Positions 33,131 through 43,292 of a stretch of 64,000 bases of DNA are shown one piece after another (position 1 is the stretch's first letter; every line of letters starts with the position of its first letter). Origin of the DNA: Smittia aterrima. Taxonomy: Eukaryota; Arthropoda; Insecta; Diptera; Chironomidae. The stretch covers positions 15,438,854 to 15,502,853 of the forward strand of contig CP093830.1 in the NCBI GenBank assembly GCA_033063855.1. The letters are read 5' to 3'. A model generated the notes under the pieces. It did not search any database. It saw only the letters and a list, made by a program, of their open reading frames with translations, and was not told where the DNA came from. Position numbers and translations under genes: made by a program.

Positions 33131-34493
33131 TTAAAGCTTTATCGATGGTAGTGATAAGCTGATTGACTTTTTCGACTTTGTTTTCAGCCGTGAGAAGTTT
33201 TGGCAAGAAATTCATCAAAAATGTGATAAGCGGAGTGAAAATGGAAAAATCAATGCCGTTGATAACTTGGGACAGAATTGAGCTCAAAGTACTCACCAAC
33301 GGAATGGAGGAAATGTCCTGATCTGGAGGAGGGGGTCGATGTTCCCATGCTGAGCTTGCTTGTGTGGCAGGTACTTTTGATGTCGAGGGTACTTGTGCGG
33401 AGCCAGGTGGCATTGCCGGAAATTCTTCGTCGTAATTGATGATCGGTCGAGTGATCGGAGCTTTCACGATGGTTTTTGTTGACTGAGCTCGTGAGCGCGA
33501 GAAGATTTTATATTCTTTGGCCGATTTGCAGCCGCCAAAGTTTGCTGCATGATTTTCGCCGCAGTTGACACATTTTGGTGGAGTTTTAGGTGCGTCTTCG
33601 CTTCTCTTCGGTCGAGAGCAGACTTCAGTGGCATGATCTTCACCACATTTGACGCATCGAGCTGGATATCCACAGTTGAGACTTGAGTGGCCCCAGCGTT
33701 GGCATCGATGGCATTGAGTTGGTTTCTTTCTGTCTCTGAGTTGAACCTCCCATGAGACTTTTGCTCCATTGATGGCTTTGTGTTGTTGGTTGAGCGTCTG
33801 GATGGAGATTTCTTCCTTCGGGAAGTGCACGAGATGGACTGCTCGGCGAGTTTCAGTTGATTGGACGATTGTTGTGACTTTTGTTGCTGGAACTTTGTGA
33901 TCATTAAGATCTTGCAGAATTTCTGCTGGGCTGGATGTGAGGTCATATCCTTTCAGCACAAAGACGACTGATTTACTGGTTGGCTCTGAGAATGTGTGGC
34001 AGGGAATCTGTTTGATTTTCAATATTTCGATCACTTTTGTTTTGACGTCGAGAGAATTACAGTGAATTCTCACTTTCTTGGAGTTTTTGTCGTTAGAGTT
34101 GATGACTGACTGGATTGTAACATCCTTTAAGGTGATGCCGCAGCTTGAGGACTTGATGTAAGACTGAATGACTTGGAGAGAAGCGATGGCTTCGATCGGC
34201 TTTGGTTTCGAAGTTGGATTTTCCTCGTGGTTGTTTTTCGGCGGAGTGACTGTCGAATTGGAGCTGCTGGAGCTTGATGGCTTGTTGGCTGTCTTTGAGA
34301 CTGACTGTTGGACTTGGTTTTGTGTGTGCTGAGCTTGTTGGAGTCTTTGGGAAGTTCTTCGAAGTTTTTTTTGGTCTTGGACGAGTTGAAAGTCATTGTC
34401 TTCTTCGTCGTCATTTTTCCTTTTTGGCGGCTGGCTTTGATCAACGTCCATGTTGTTCATGTCGTTGGAGCTCTCAGCTCTCGATTTATGCAC
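33120..34493 (-). CDS. Jockey-like ORF1: Gag-like nucleic-acid-binding protein
   Basis: 457 aa. A polar, Gln/Ser-rich N-terminus (QQAQHTQNQVQQS) is followed by a conserved block ending AVHLVHFPKEEI, like the PRE_C2HC domain of Jockey-family Gag. Then come three zinc knuckles: CHRCQRWGHSSLNC, CVKCGEDHATEVC and CVNCGENHAANFGGC. The C-terminus is hydrophobic and helical (FSIFTPLITFLMNFLPKLL). Its role is RNA binding and formation of the LINE ribonucleoprotein. It overlaps ORF2 by 11 bases. Frames in other registers within it are shadows. Confidence 0.93.
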   Translation of the reverse strand: MHKSRAESSNDMNNMDVDQSQPPKRKNDDEEDNDFQLVQDQKKLRRTSQRLQQAQHTQNQVQQSVSKTANKPSSSSSSNSTVTPPKNNHEENPTSKPKPIEAIASLQVIQSYIKSSSCGITLKDVTIQSVINSNDKNSKKVRIHCNSLDVKTKVIEILKIKQIPCHTFSEPTSKSVVFVLKGYDLTSSPAEILQDLNDHKVPATKVTTIVQSTETRRAVHLVHFPKEEISIQTLNQQHKAINGAKVSWEVQLRDRKKPTQCHRCQRWGHSSLNCGYPARCVKCGEDHATEVCSRPKRSEDAPKTPPKCVNCGENHAANFGGCKSAKEYKIFSRSRAQSTKTIVKAPITRPIINYDEEFPAMPPGSAQVPSTSKVPATQASSAWEHRPPPPDQDISSIPLVSTLSSILSQVINGIDFSIFTPLITFLMNFLPKLLTAENKVEKVNQLITTIDKALNGL

Positions 34494-34596
34494 TTTGATT
34501 CACTTAAAACACTCTGTTTATGTTAAATTTATCTAAATTAAATTTTTTCCGATGCGATTTGCGCGACACCTTGCGGGTTTTTTTTTTCGCGTAATA

Positions 34597-34900
34597 ATAA
34601 TACAATAGATCAATGGTGGAAGTGAGACAGTCGATTTTTACGAGGTCAATTCAGTTGCTAGCCTTCGCCGACGATATTGATATTATCGGTTGGACCGTCA
34701 GGTCGGTCACGGTATGCTAAACTGGAAAAGAAAGCCAACAAAGTTGGGCTTCGAGTAAATGAGGATAAGACAAAGTTCCTGATGACATTTCAGGAAGTCA
34801 TCATGGAGGATTTTGGTAAATGGCAACAGCCTTTTTAGTGCGGGGGAAGAGGAGAAAGCGAATAAAATAATATATGCCACACACAAGTGTAGTCCATAAG
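34597..34900 (+). pseudogene. Old LINE, piece 3 (RT motif C)
   Basis: Encodes IQLLAFADDIDIIG (catalytic Asp-Asp) and, after a shift, KKANKVGLRVNEDKTKFLM, the continuation of the RT from 29170. So SINE, GGTACC element, hAT MITE and Jockey element together split one ancient RT into three pieces over about 6.5 kb. Confidence 0.7.
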
Positions 34901-35427
34901 TTTGGCATTGCAAGGAGATATTTTAAGGCGGAATAAATTTGTCTGTTTATTCAGTCAGCTAGTATGGATTGGGCGACTGTGTATGTAAATTTGAGTGCGG
35001 TATGCCACTTTCAGCCCCGAAAGGAAACATTTTAATCCAAAGCTCGCGTCGATTGGATGCAGCTCGAAAACAAGCAATTTGGAGTTGGGAACATTTTTTG
35101 TTTTCCTAGCTGATCTTGGTTTGAGCTGCATAAATTATTTTCATTTATGGAAATTTTGGAGGTTTTTTGTGTTTGCTGTTTTGCGTTTTGTCTTTAAATT
35201 CCTTTTCACTTCCATTTCCCGGTCAGTGAAAATTTAATGCTTTGCTATTAGTAAAAGCGACAGACTCGCAACGAAACTAAAATAAACATCAGTTTAATCC
35301 CATATTAATCTGTGTAGAAAGAGACGAGAGGTTAAGGTTAATGTTAATTTATGTGCGCTCTTCATCCTCTGTGCACTATTCAAAGTTAGTAATTAGACTT
35401 TTTTTAGTATTTGCAAGAACTACCGCT
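34901..35427. other. Unassigned AT-rich sequence
   Basis: No gene recognised. It may include further degraded LINE sequence downstream of the RT. Confidence 0.4.
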
Positions 35428-35625
35428 TTCCAGACTGGGATGGATGCGTGGTTCTGAAGTTCGAATCATATACTCGTCAAAGGAATATCAGTTACTCAAA
35501 GAGTTCTCTCCTGACCGGTTAAAGTAATGTATTGCAAACTTGTTAAGAAACAAGTTAGAATATGAAACTTCTTCCCAACGTTATCAGTGTTGGGACGTCA
35601 TGAGTGCAGGTAGAAGCGTGCCATT
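35428..35625 (+). mobile_element. Partial copy of the tRNA-derived SINE
   Basis: Shares with the SINE at 28480-29021 (opposite strand) ccagactg, a B-box-like ctgaagttcgaatc, ctcaaagagtt and gacgtcatgagtgcaggtag in the same order. The A-box part is deleted and the 3' LINE-like tail is missing. Old and diverged. Confidence 0.5.
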
Positions 35626-35629
35626 CAGA

Positions 35630-35712
35630 GCAGAATATCGTGTTTTGGCGGACGTGAGGAATGCTTCAGATATAAATGCTTTTTGATAACGGGCTGCCAA
35701 TTCTGTAAAAAC
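35630..35712 (+). mobile_element. Fragment related to the old LINE
   Basis: gacgtgaggaatgcttcaga followed by tataaatgctttttgataacgggctgc, similar to 28200-28252 upstream of the old RT. No coding potential seen. Confidence 0.5.
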
Positions 35713-36344
35713 AGGTCAGTCAATTTTTAAATTTTTGAATTTGAGAAAAAAAATTGACAAAAAGCGATAGAAAAAGTGAAAAGTTTAATTATCATGTCGT
35801 CATTGTTCAAAGCCTTAAAAATCGTAGATAGTATGTTTGGTGTTCTATCTACGGCTTAACTAGCCGTATTAAAATCGTGACCCACTTAAGCACAATCGGC
35901 ATTGAGGCGAATATCCCCACTCACTCTATGTGGGGCTTAAAAGTTTCTTGCAAAACGAGTAAGGACGCGATTCAAGCTGTAACAAGTCAAATTTTTAATT
36001 TGTAATTTTTAAATTGTACCGTAATACTGTGGCCTCTGAATAGTGCCTCATTCAAGCCGTGTGAACCTTCTCAATTACCACAAGTGAAGGCAGATCCATA
36101 ACATCAGTGACTTCAGAGAAAAAAACCGATAAATTATTTTCTCTACACGTGATAAAAATTTTTCTTCTGCAAGTGGACCCTAACAACAGTAATTAGCTCT
36201 ACAATCCAAGCTCAAGAGACATCAGTGACACCACCAGCAATACATGACCACTCTATAAGTCCTCTGTATTGAGAATCACAATCAACTATCGAGTCAGTTG
36301 TTAAGGTGGCACAGTATCCTTGCTTAATTGCTAAAAAATCTGGA

Positions 36345-36362
36345 CAGTGCCTTCGGGCACTG
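36345..36362 (+). promoter_or_regulatory. Conserved 5' UTR hairpin of the LINE
   Basis: CAGTGCC-TTCG-GGCACTG, a seven-base-pair stem with a TTCG loop. In the derivative at 50237-52325 the stem is kept and only the loop differs (CTCG), indicating selection on RNA structure. Confidence 0.65.
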
Positions 36363-37130
36363 AAGAGCATAGAGACCTTGATAATGAGATTAGTGAAAGT
36401 TTGAATTACAGCTCAAAGACTGACGAGCCTTGAGGCTTTAGTATTTCTGCCCATGAGACTATCGATTCACAATAACCTGTAACGTAATCTGATTACCGAA
36501 GACAAAGAGACTAGTGAAGAAATGGAATTACTAGGAGCTGTCACAGGAGACTCGAGACATTTTAAAGTAGGCTGGTAGTAACGAGCAGCTCTTACATCGG
36601 CTACAAATTCAACAAATCTTAATTTATGAAAATGTTCATGCATCCATAAAACAGATTCTCACAAATAGATGTCACTTTCTCCATCTCCATAATTCTCTTT
36701 GAAAACTTCCAAATCTGCTTATTTTTCGCCTCTTTTTCTTCAAACATCATTTGCGCGACAAGTTTCATCGCTACAATTCAACTAATTCACTCTAAACAGT
36801 CAAATAACTCTCACAAAACAAATCAGGCTCTTATATCACCAAGGCAGAAGAAGGTAATCACGAAATATCCAACAATAAACGTCCCGATTCTCTACTCTTA
36901 TCGAAAACATTTTTAGGAAATGAACGTGAATCTCTTGGAAATATCTCTGACACCTCTATAAAAGCATAAATAACACCAGCTATGATCTTTTCCAAGATCC
37001 GATAACTGATGGAGACACTGGCTTTGATTCTAATTGAAATAAAAACATTCTCTCAACAACATACTGTCTCATCTGTTTTCATTGTCCTTATCGTACTCAT
37101 TACGCTGCTTCTAACGGAGCCTTATTCCAC

Positions 37131-39425
37131 TTGGAATCTTTCAAACTCTTCATTGAGAATAAACTCATTCGTAATTCTATCCAGGGCCAAATGAACTCCA
37201 GGAACAATCGTGATCGAAACCATGCCAACCCTAGGAATCGATCTCGCAATCCTAATCATGTGACCAGTAACAAATTACTCAGAAATATCAAATTTGCACA
37301 GATAAATCTAAACCATCAAACTGAAGTAACTAACAATCTGATGAATTACGTTGACACCAATGACATTTCAGTTTTGCTTCTTAACGAAATGAATCTGACT
37401 AAGAGGAAAGGCAATAACAAACTGAAGGATATCTATGGACTCTCTGGAGGAATGAAATTTTTCTCCAATGATCTCAAAGTGAGAAGTGCCGTCTGGATCA
37501 AAAATAGCTTTGCCAGGAAAGCCTCATGTATTCTTCTCTCGGAATTTACAACAAGAGACCTCGCCGTAGTCAATGTAAAAACATGCTTCAAGAACGGTGT
37601 CTACAATGACTTCATCATCGCCTCAATTTATTCACCCTCGCACGACGATGACAGAGCAGAAATCGACAATCCAATCACGAACGAACTGCTTAAACTCATG
37701 CATCACTGTAGAACCAATGGCTGCCCATTACTGATTGGAGGCGACTTAAATGCATGTAACTCTGCATGGGGTGACTACGGTGGCTCTCGTCTCAATAAAA
37801 TCAGAGGAGGTCTCTTCCTTGAATTCTTTAACGAAAGCAATCTTACAATTTTGAATAAAGGAATCACTCCCACTAGAGGCAACTGGACAGACCCGACCAT
37901 TAGACAATCGATACTAGATGTCACCTTAATATCTACTCCATGGGAACATCTATATGACAAATGGAAAGTAAGCTCTGAAATTAGATCGGACCACAACATG
38001 ATTCTCTTCGAATTAATCGCTGAACACCCAATCACGGAAAGATGCTACGTCAAGAGAAATCTGGACTGGGCAAAGCTCAATGACAACTTTGACAGATATT
38101 GGAATGATGAAGCTTATCACTGCAATGATCGTGAATCTCTTGATAAACTGGCGGAATCATTTGGCAAATGTGTCATCAAGGCCTTTAAGAAAACCTCCAG
38201 AAAAATAAAAATGAGGAAACAGAAGCACAGCACATGGATGAGTGATCGTATCCTGAATCTTAAAAGAGAAATGAATCACTTAGAGAACAAAATCTTCAAG
38301 GATAAACGTCAAGGCAGGGATACAACTCGCCTCAAAGCTCTTCACATTGAAGCAAAGAAAGTTTACAGGAAAGAAGTCAATAAAGCAAAGCATGACTCCT
38401 GGAAAAACTTTGTTGAGGAAGTCAAAGACACCAATGAAATATCCAGAATCACAAAATTTTTTGACAAAGGCCCTGTAGGTAACATCAACTCTCTCAAGCT
38501 TCCTGATGGTTCATACACCAATAATCTTGAAGAGACACTCAAATTACTCATTAACACTCACTTTGGAGACGACATCGATATCCAAGAACAAGACTATGAT
38601 GAACCTTTCGTACTTTCTGAAAACTCCGCTGCATCTCTTGATTTTATTAACGAATCAACAGTTAACTGGGCCATACAAAGCTTTAAACCCTATAAGTCGC
38701 CAGGAATGGACGGGATTTTCCCTGCTCTATTACAAAACATCAAACAAGCTCCAACTATCATTACAAAAATGTTCAGGGCATCGCTAATGTTAAGCTATAT
38801 TCCCAAAAGCTGGAGAGGCTCACTTATTGCCTTTATTCCCAAACCTGGAAAAGACGATTATTCGAATCCTAAAGCCTATCGTCCCATTAGCCTCATGAGT
38901 TTTGTTCTGAAGTCACTTGAGAAACTCGTTGACAGGAATATTCGCAAAACAATTGAAGAAACGAATCCTCTATGCGAACTACAACATGCTTATATTAAGG
39001 GTAAAGGAACTGAGACTGCCTTACATGAAATGGCCTCATTTGTTGAAAATGCAATTATCTCTCTCAAACAAGATGTTGCCGCGGTTGTCATTGACATTGC
39101 TGGAGCATTTGATTCTACCTCGAACTCAGCCATCATCAACTCCCTCAATCAGTTCAATCTAACACCGATTATTAAGAACTGGATAAAGTCAATGCTCAAC
39201 TCAAGAGAAATAAAACCAATGAACTCATGTGAAAATGATATAATGAGGCCAAGGAAAGGAGTCCCTCAAGGAGGAGTTCTCTCTCCCCTTTTATGGTGCT
39301 TTGTACTGAATGATCTACTTGAGAAACTTAAAGGAACTGGGAACAATCTCATTCAAAGTGTAATGGGGAAAAAATGCAAAGTAATAGCATATGCCGACGA
39401 TATTTTTCTAGCTGCCCATAGATAA
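37131..39425 (+). CDS. LINE ORF2, 5' part: endonuclease and reverse transcriptase
   Basis: 764 aa to the stop created by the inserted P-like element (the last few codons are from the insert). Basic N-terminus, then endonuclease motifs (FAQINLNHQ; LLLNEMNL near residue 85; IGGDLNACNSAWGD near 203; RSDHNMILFEL near 286). Reverse transcriptase follows: PKAYRPISLMSFVLKSLEK near 585, VVIDIAGAFDST near 645, VPQGGVLSPLLWCFVLNDLL near 718, AYADDIFLAA near 754. The start at 37131 is the first ATG; a later Met (residue 21) is also possible. Confidence 0.9.
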   Translation: MESFKLFIENKLIRNSIQGQMNSRNNRDRNHANPRNRSRNPNHVTSNKLLRNIKFAQINLNHQTEVTNNLMNYVDTNDISVLLLNEMNLTKRKGNNKLKDIYGLSGGMKFFSNDLKVRSAVWIKNSFARKASCILLSEFTTRDLAVVNVKTCFKNGVYNDFIIASIYSPSHDDDRAEIDNPITNELLKLMHHCRTNGCPLLIGGDLNACNSAWGDYGGSRLNKIRGGLFLEFFNESNLTILNKGITPTRGNWTDPTIRQSILDVTLISTPWEHLYDKWKVSSEIRSDHNMILFELIAEHPITERCYVKRNLDWAKLNDNFDRYWNDEAYHCNDRESLDKLAESFGKCVIKAFKKTSRKIKMRKQKHSTWMSDRILNLKREMNHLENKIFKDKRQGRDTTRLKALHIEAKKVYRKEVNKAKHDSWKNFVEEVKDTNEISRITKFFDKGPVGNINSLKLPDGSYTNNLEETLKLLINTHFGDDIDIQEQDYDEPFVLSENSAASLDFINESTVNWAIQSFKPYKSPGMDGIFPALLQNIKQAPTIITKMFRASLMLSYIPKSWRGSLIAFIPKPGKDDYSNPKAYRPISLMSFVLKSLEKLVDRNIRKTIEETNPLCELQHAYIKGKGTETALHEMASFVENAIISLKQDVAAVVIDIAGAFDSTSNSAIINSLNQFNLTPIIKNWIKSMLNSREIKPMNSCENDIMRPRKGVPQGGVLSPLLWCFVLNDLLEKLKGTGNNLIQSVMGKKCKVIAYADDIFLAAHR

Positions 39426-40293
39426 CAATAGACCTAGATTGGCCAAGCTCGAAAATTTTGTTAGGCGAAGGTTTTTTTGTTGTTGCTTTTTCAGTTGTTT
39501 GAGGGTAGATTTCCCTCAAACATTTTGGGTGAGGGGAAATTTCCCTGGTTTGTATTGTTTGAGGGACGATTGCCCTCAAACGAAATTTGTTCGGATTTTT
39601 CCTCTTGTTGTTGTTGGACCCGAAGGTAAGTGGATTTCTTGTGAGAGTCGATTGCCCTCAAACATTTTCATTGAGGGGAAAAAGCCCTGGGTTGAAAGCT
39701 ATCTGATTGTTATTTTTCCCAACCGAATGAGTTTTTCTTCCGGAAAAAATATTTTTAATACAAGTTCTAGTGCTTTATTTTTGCGGGTTGTGCTTTAAAT
39801 CTTCTTTGTGGCCGGTTAACTTGCCGTGTGATTTGAAGTTTCTTCAAAGGTATGTTGGGTACTATTGAAAATTAAGAAACATTTAAAGTTGTCATTGTTG
39901 TTGTTTTTTAGTTGTCACAATGGTTTTCAAATGCTCCTTGTCTTCGTGCCGCAATACTTCTGTTTTTGGTGGTGTTTCTATCCATTATAAAACATTTAAA
40001 ATTTCGATTAAGAAAAATAGCTTTCAACCCAGGGCTTTTTCCCCTCAATGAAAATGTTTGAGGGCAATCGACTCTCACAAGAAATCCACTTACCTTCGGG
40101 TCCAACAACAACAAGAGGAAAAATCCGAACAAATTTCGTTTGAGGGCAATCGTCCCTCAAACAATACAAACCAGGGAAATTTTCCCTCATAAAAAATGTT
40201 TGAGGGAAATCTTCCCTCAAACAACTGAAAAAGCAACAACAAAAAAACCTTCGCCTAACACGCTTGGCCAATCTAGGTCTATTGTTATCTATG
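39417..40293. mobile_element. P-like DNA transposon (non-autonomous), 7-bp TSD
   Basis: 877 bp. Ends CATAGATAACAATAGACC at both sides in inverted orientation, flanked by the direct repeat agctgcc (39410-39416 and 40294-40300). The terminal inverted repeats are about 285 bp long (39417-39703 and 40012-40293) and nearly perfect. Each arm holds several gtttgaggg/ccctcaaac palindromic words. A THAP-like start lies in the core. CA termini, a 7-8-bp duplication and a THAP domain together suggest the P superfamily; assignment is an inference. Confidence 0.8.
39920..40045 (+). pseudogene. THAP-domain-like remnant in the P-like element
   Basis: ATG at 39920 starts MVFKCSLSSCRNTS, followed by FGGVSIHYKTFK: C-x4-C and a His in the place of the THAP FHxFP block. 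THAP is the DNA-binding domain of P-element transposases. The frame then runs into the right inverted repeat and stops, so only the first ~30 residues remain. Confidence 0.5.
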
Positions 40294-40345
40294 AGCTGCC
40301 ACTGGGATAAATGCTGACATCATCACTGAGAAAATTAATTTCAAC

Positions 40346-41905
40346 TTGAAGATAATCGAGCGATGGTGCAATGACAAAGATCTCACCGTCCACGCTGGAA
40401 AATCTGACAGTATAATATTCTCTAGGAAACAGACTCCATTCACTTTGGGTCCCTTCATGATGTACAATGAGGAAATTACACAGAAACCTCATATCAAATA
40501 TCTTGGAATTACTCTTGATCGCAAACTCAATTACAACGAGCATATTGCACTTAAAACTCAAGCAGCAACTAGAACTCTCCATGCAATTAGGCCTATCGTA
40601 AATAGAAACTGGGGACTCAATCCGAGGAAAATGAAACTTATATACACCATGTTCATTGTCCCTAGAATAATTTATGGCAGCTTAATCTGGCATCACAGGG
40701 CCTACATCTCATGCAATCGTACGAAACTTAAGAAAATCTCAGGAATTACTCTCAGAATGATAACCGGCTCAATGAGAAGTACTTCCATCGACTCTCTCTG
40801 CCTCATGACTAACATTCCCCCTCTACAATTTACGGCACATGAAAGAGCCATATCCTCCTGCCTTAGACTCAAAATGCAGGGACTGTGGCTTACAAATTCC
40901 AAGGGATCTCAAGGCAATCTTCACAATGAACTTGAAGAAATTATTGGAGTCAATGACAGCGATATCATTAATAGAACTGAAATCATGACTGAAGCCAAGT
41001 TCCATATCTCAAGAGAAAACTGGGATTCAGAAGCCAGGAAGATCCTAGATCCCATTGTCTTCTACTCTGATGGCTCCAAAATTAATGGTCAAACGGGATT
41101 CGGAATTAAACTTTATATCCCGACAAATAATGGCTTTGAAACCCATACTGAATCATGGAGGACTTGTGACTATGCCACAGTCTATCAAGCAGAACTAAGA
41201 GCCATTAGAAGATGCGCTGAAATTGCCAATGAAAGAGCTTTCCAAAATGAGAATATTATTATCTTTACCGATAATCAGGCCACAATCATGTCACTTAAGA
41301 ATAACTTCACTACATCTAGAGAAGTTAAAGAATGTTCAGAACTCATAAACACAATCAACACGTCAAACAGAATTCTCATTAATTATATTCCTGCACATAA
41401 AGGTATTGAAGGCAACGAAGAAGCTGACAGACTTGCCAAAGAAGGCGCCGCTAAGGAAGAAATTGATCTTGTCATCAATAAACAATACAACGCCATTGCA
41501 AAATCAATAAAAGAAGCCTTCTTGATTAAATTCAATAGCTGGTGGATTGACAAATTCAGGAAATATCCGGGTGACATGATGAAAACTCTGAATCCTAAAA
41601 AAGCAAGAAACATTATCAAACTTGAGAGGAGAGATCTCAGAGTTGCTACTGGAATCTACACTGGAGCGTGCAGGCTGAATGGATTCCTACACAAAATTGG
41701 AGCAAGGGCTGATGGACTCTGTAGAAAATGCTTTAACGCCACCGAAAATATGAGACATATTCTAATTGACTGCTCTCATTATGCGGCCTACAGGAGACAA
41801 GCATTGGGCAAAGAATATGTTGATTACGATGATCTCGAAGAAACCTCCACCAGGCTACTAAGATTTATGAGAATATCAGGATTATATGAAATATTCTTTA
41901 AATAA
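40346..41905 (+). CDS. LINE ORF2, 3' part: RT end, RNase H, zinc knuckle
   Basis: Open frame that continues the reverse transcriptase after the insert; the true continuation starts at 40301, upstream of the first Met. It contains the RT thumb (KYLGITLDRKLNYNEH), RNase H with VFYSDGSKINGQTGFGI, the ELRAIRRCAEIA helix, IIIFTDNQATIMSL and YIPAHKGIEGNEEADRLAKE (DEDD residues visible), then a zinc knuckle CRKCFNATENMRHILIDC near the C-terminus. Such RNase H plus knuckle ends are typical of I, R1 and LOA clade elements. Confidence 0.9.
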   Translation: MKIIERWCNDKDLTVHAGKSDSIIFSRKQTPFTLGPFMMYNEEITQKPHIKYLGITLDRKLNYNEHIALKTQAATRTLHAIRPIVNRNWGLNPRKMKLIYTMFIVPRIIYGSLIWHHRAYISCNRTKLKKISGITLRMITGSMRSTSIDSLCLMTNIPPLQFTAHERAISSCLRLKMQGLWLTNSKGSQGNLHNELEEIIGVNDSDIINRTEIMTEAKFHISRENWDSEARKILDPIVFYSDGSKINGQTGFGIKLYIPTNNGFETHTESWRTCDYATVYQAELRAIRRCAEIANERAFQNENIIIFTDNQATIMSLKNNFTTSREVKECSELINTINTSNRILINYIPAHKGIEGNEEADRLAKEGAAKEEIDLVINKQYNAIAKSIKEAFLIKFNSWWIDKFRKYPGDMMKTLNPKKARNIIKLERRDLRVATGIYTGACRLNGFLHKIGARADGLCRKCFNATENMRHILIDCSHYAAYRRQALGKEYVDYDDLEETSTRLLRFMRISGLYEIFFK

Positions 41906-42946
41906 TTTTCTAATGTAAACAACTCAAAAATCAGCGATAGGAAAACAAAAAATCGCCCACTAAAACTTTCGACATCGAACTTCCCCATTAAATTTCTCGA
42001 AACTCAAACTGAAACCTTCAATCTATTCAAATAAACATTACACAGCTTCTCAATCCGCACCGACTCCTGGACTCATTCCGATCGAACGAATCCATTAGTC
42101 GCTTAGCATGATCGACAAGCTGTCTCAATGAACATTTGACCATATTAGACGGAACTCTCATCAGAAAATATCTCACATACCATCTCGAATACATTCATTC
42201 TAGACTGAATGCATCGCGAGATTGAGAAACAAGAAGAAATTTCGTCCATGAAGGAAGATTACCAATGCCCTAATCTCATTCCATCTAGCCCAAAAGAATT
42301 GACTGTTACGCAAATTCTCACTCCCTCACCATCTCAAGAAATCATTTAGATCGAATGAATTCCTGAGATGCACTGAACGAGTGATTAAGTGCCTTAATGA
42401 CAAAATTCTTATAAACTAGAACTGAATTAGAGGAAAATAACTCGTCTCAATGTCATCTAATCATTTTAATGTCTCGTCAATTTTATCCTTGCACAAGAAG
42501 ATCTCACTACGCAAATCTTCATTCCTGCACCATCTCTCGAACTCATTTAGATCAAACGAATTCAGAAGATGTAAGCACGACTGACCAATTGCCTTAATGA
42601 AATCTTCCTAGATGCCTTAGATTATTAACATATCTCTTAAGTCCTTATTACACAATTCTGTCTCGCTGTCATTTAATATCAAATTTATATTCTGTCTCAT
42701 CAACATTTTTCATAATTCGTTTAGTACTAAGTTATTTGCCATTTGATCCAATTATCTCGCCTAGTATTAAGTCTTTTTCGCCATTCGTTTGCCAATCATG
42801 TTTATTTGTTAGGTCAGTCTTCAGCTGAAGACATCCAAGACCCCCCTTTTTCTCCCCACCCACCCATCCCATCCAATCCCGAAGGATGCGTGCGTAAGCC
42901 GCATCTAGGGACGGTAGAGCAGGAGCCTCCTGACTAAAATCATGGA

Positions 42947-42997
42947 GGTAGGCTGGTCCCCTTCGGGGACCCAGGTCCTGCTTCGCAGGACCCTACC
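42947..42997 (+). promoter_or_regulatory. LINE 3' UTR three-way-junction module
   Basis: Two adjacent perfect hairpins with TTC/TTCG loops (42955-42971, ggtcccc/ggggacc; 42974-42992, ggtcctgc/gcaggacc) are enclosed by an outer stem ggtag/ctacc (42947-42951 with 42993-42997). The same module is kept in the deleted derivative (50252-50314 region, opposite strand). It is probably the RNA structure recognised by the LINE reverse transcriptase at the 3' end. Confidence 0.65.
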
Positions 42998-43021
42998 GAG
43001 TATTCAATTCAAAAAACGAGT

Positions 43022-43292
43022 GAAGTAACTCAACTTGAGTTCTGCTCGAGAGAAGCGATGATTTCAACAGAAGAGTCTCAACCTATTTTGAAGCTAGCGA
43101 CCATTCAAGTTTCACCGTTGGTGTTCATTCAAGTGTTTGTGTTGAGTTCTGTCATTAAAATGTGAACGCCAATTTAAAAATCTCGAGACCTTTGTTCTCA
43201 GATGTAGATAATTAGCAATGAGAAAAGATTCAATGTAGAAAAAAAGTTTCTCATTGTAAAAATATAATTTTCTCTAAATTATAACAGAAATT
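43022..43292. other. Unassigned spacer
   Basis: Non-coding; nothing recognised. Confidence 0.4.

Larger units (their letters stand above)
30161..34586 (-). mobile_element. Complete Jockey-like LINE, 10-bp TSD
   Basis: Flanked by gcgtaataat (30151-30160 and 34587-34596). Two intact overlapping ORFs on the minus strand (ORF1 34493-33120, ORF2 33130-30419), a short 5' UTR of about 90 bp and a ~250-bp 3' UTR with aataaa and an A-rich end. The 5' end reads gaaaaaaaaaacccgcaagg. Full length, intact frames and a perfect target duplication indicate a young, possibly active insertion. It sits within the remains of an older LINE and the GGTACC element. Confidence 0.9.
35961..43012 (+). mobile_element. 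RNase H-bearing LINE (I/R1/LOA-like), 7.05 kb, 9-bp TSD
   Basis: Flanked by aaaacgagt (35952-35960 and 43013-43021). Layout: 5' UTR of ~1.17 kb, one long ORF with endonuclease, reverse transcriptase, RNase H and a C-terminal zinc knuckle, then a 3' UTR of ~1.1 kb ending in a structured GC-rich module and an attcaattcaaaa tail. The ORF is broken only by a P-like DNA transposon (39417-40293); taking out that insert and one target copy would leave a continuous frame. No ORF1 (Gag) is seen. Both ends recur in the deleted derivative at 50237-52325. Confidence 0.88.

Noticed and set aside
42743..42937. Small protein with a Pro-rich tail, similar to a 145-aa frame at 50315-50752
   Set aside because: Both lie in the LINE 3' UTR and its derivative; similarity comes from the shared UTR, and the frames are not conserved at their starts.
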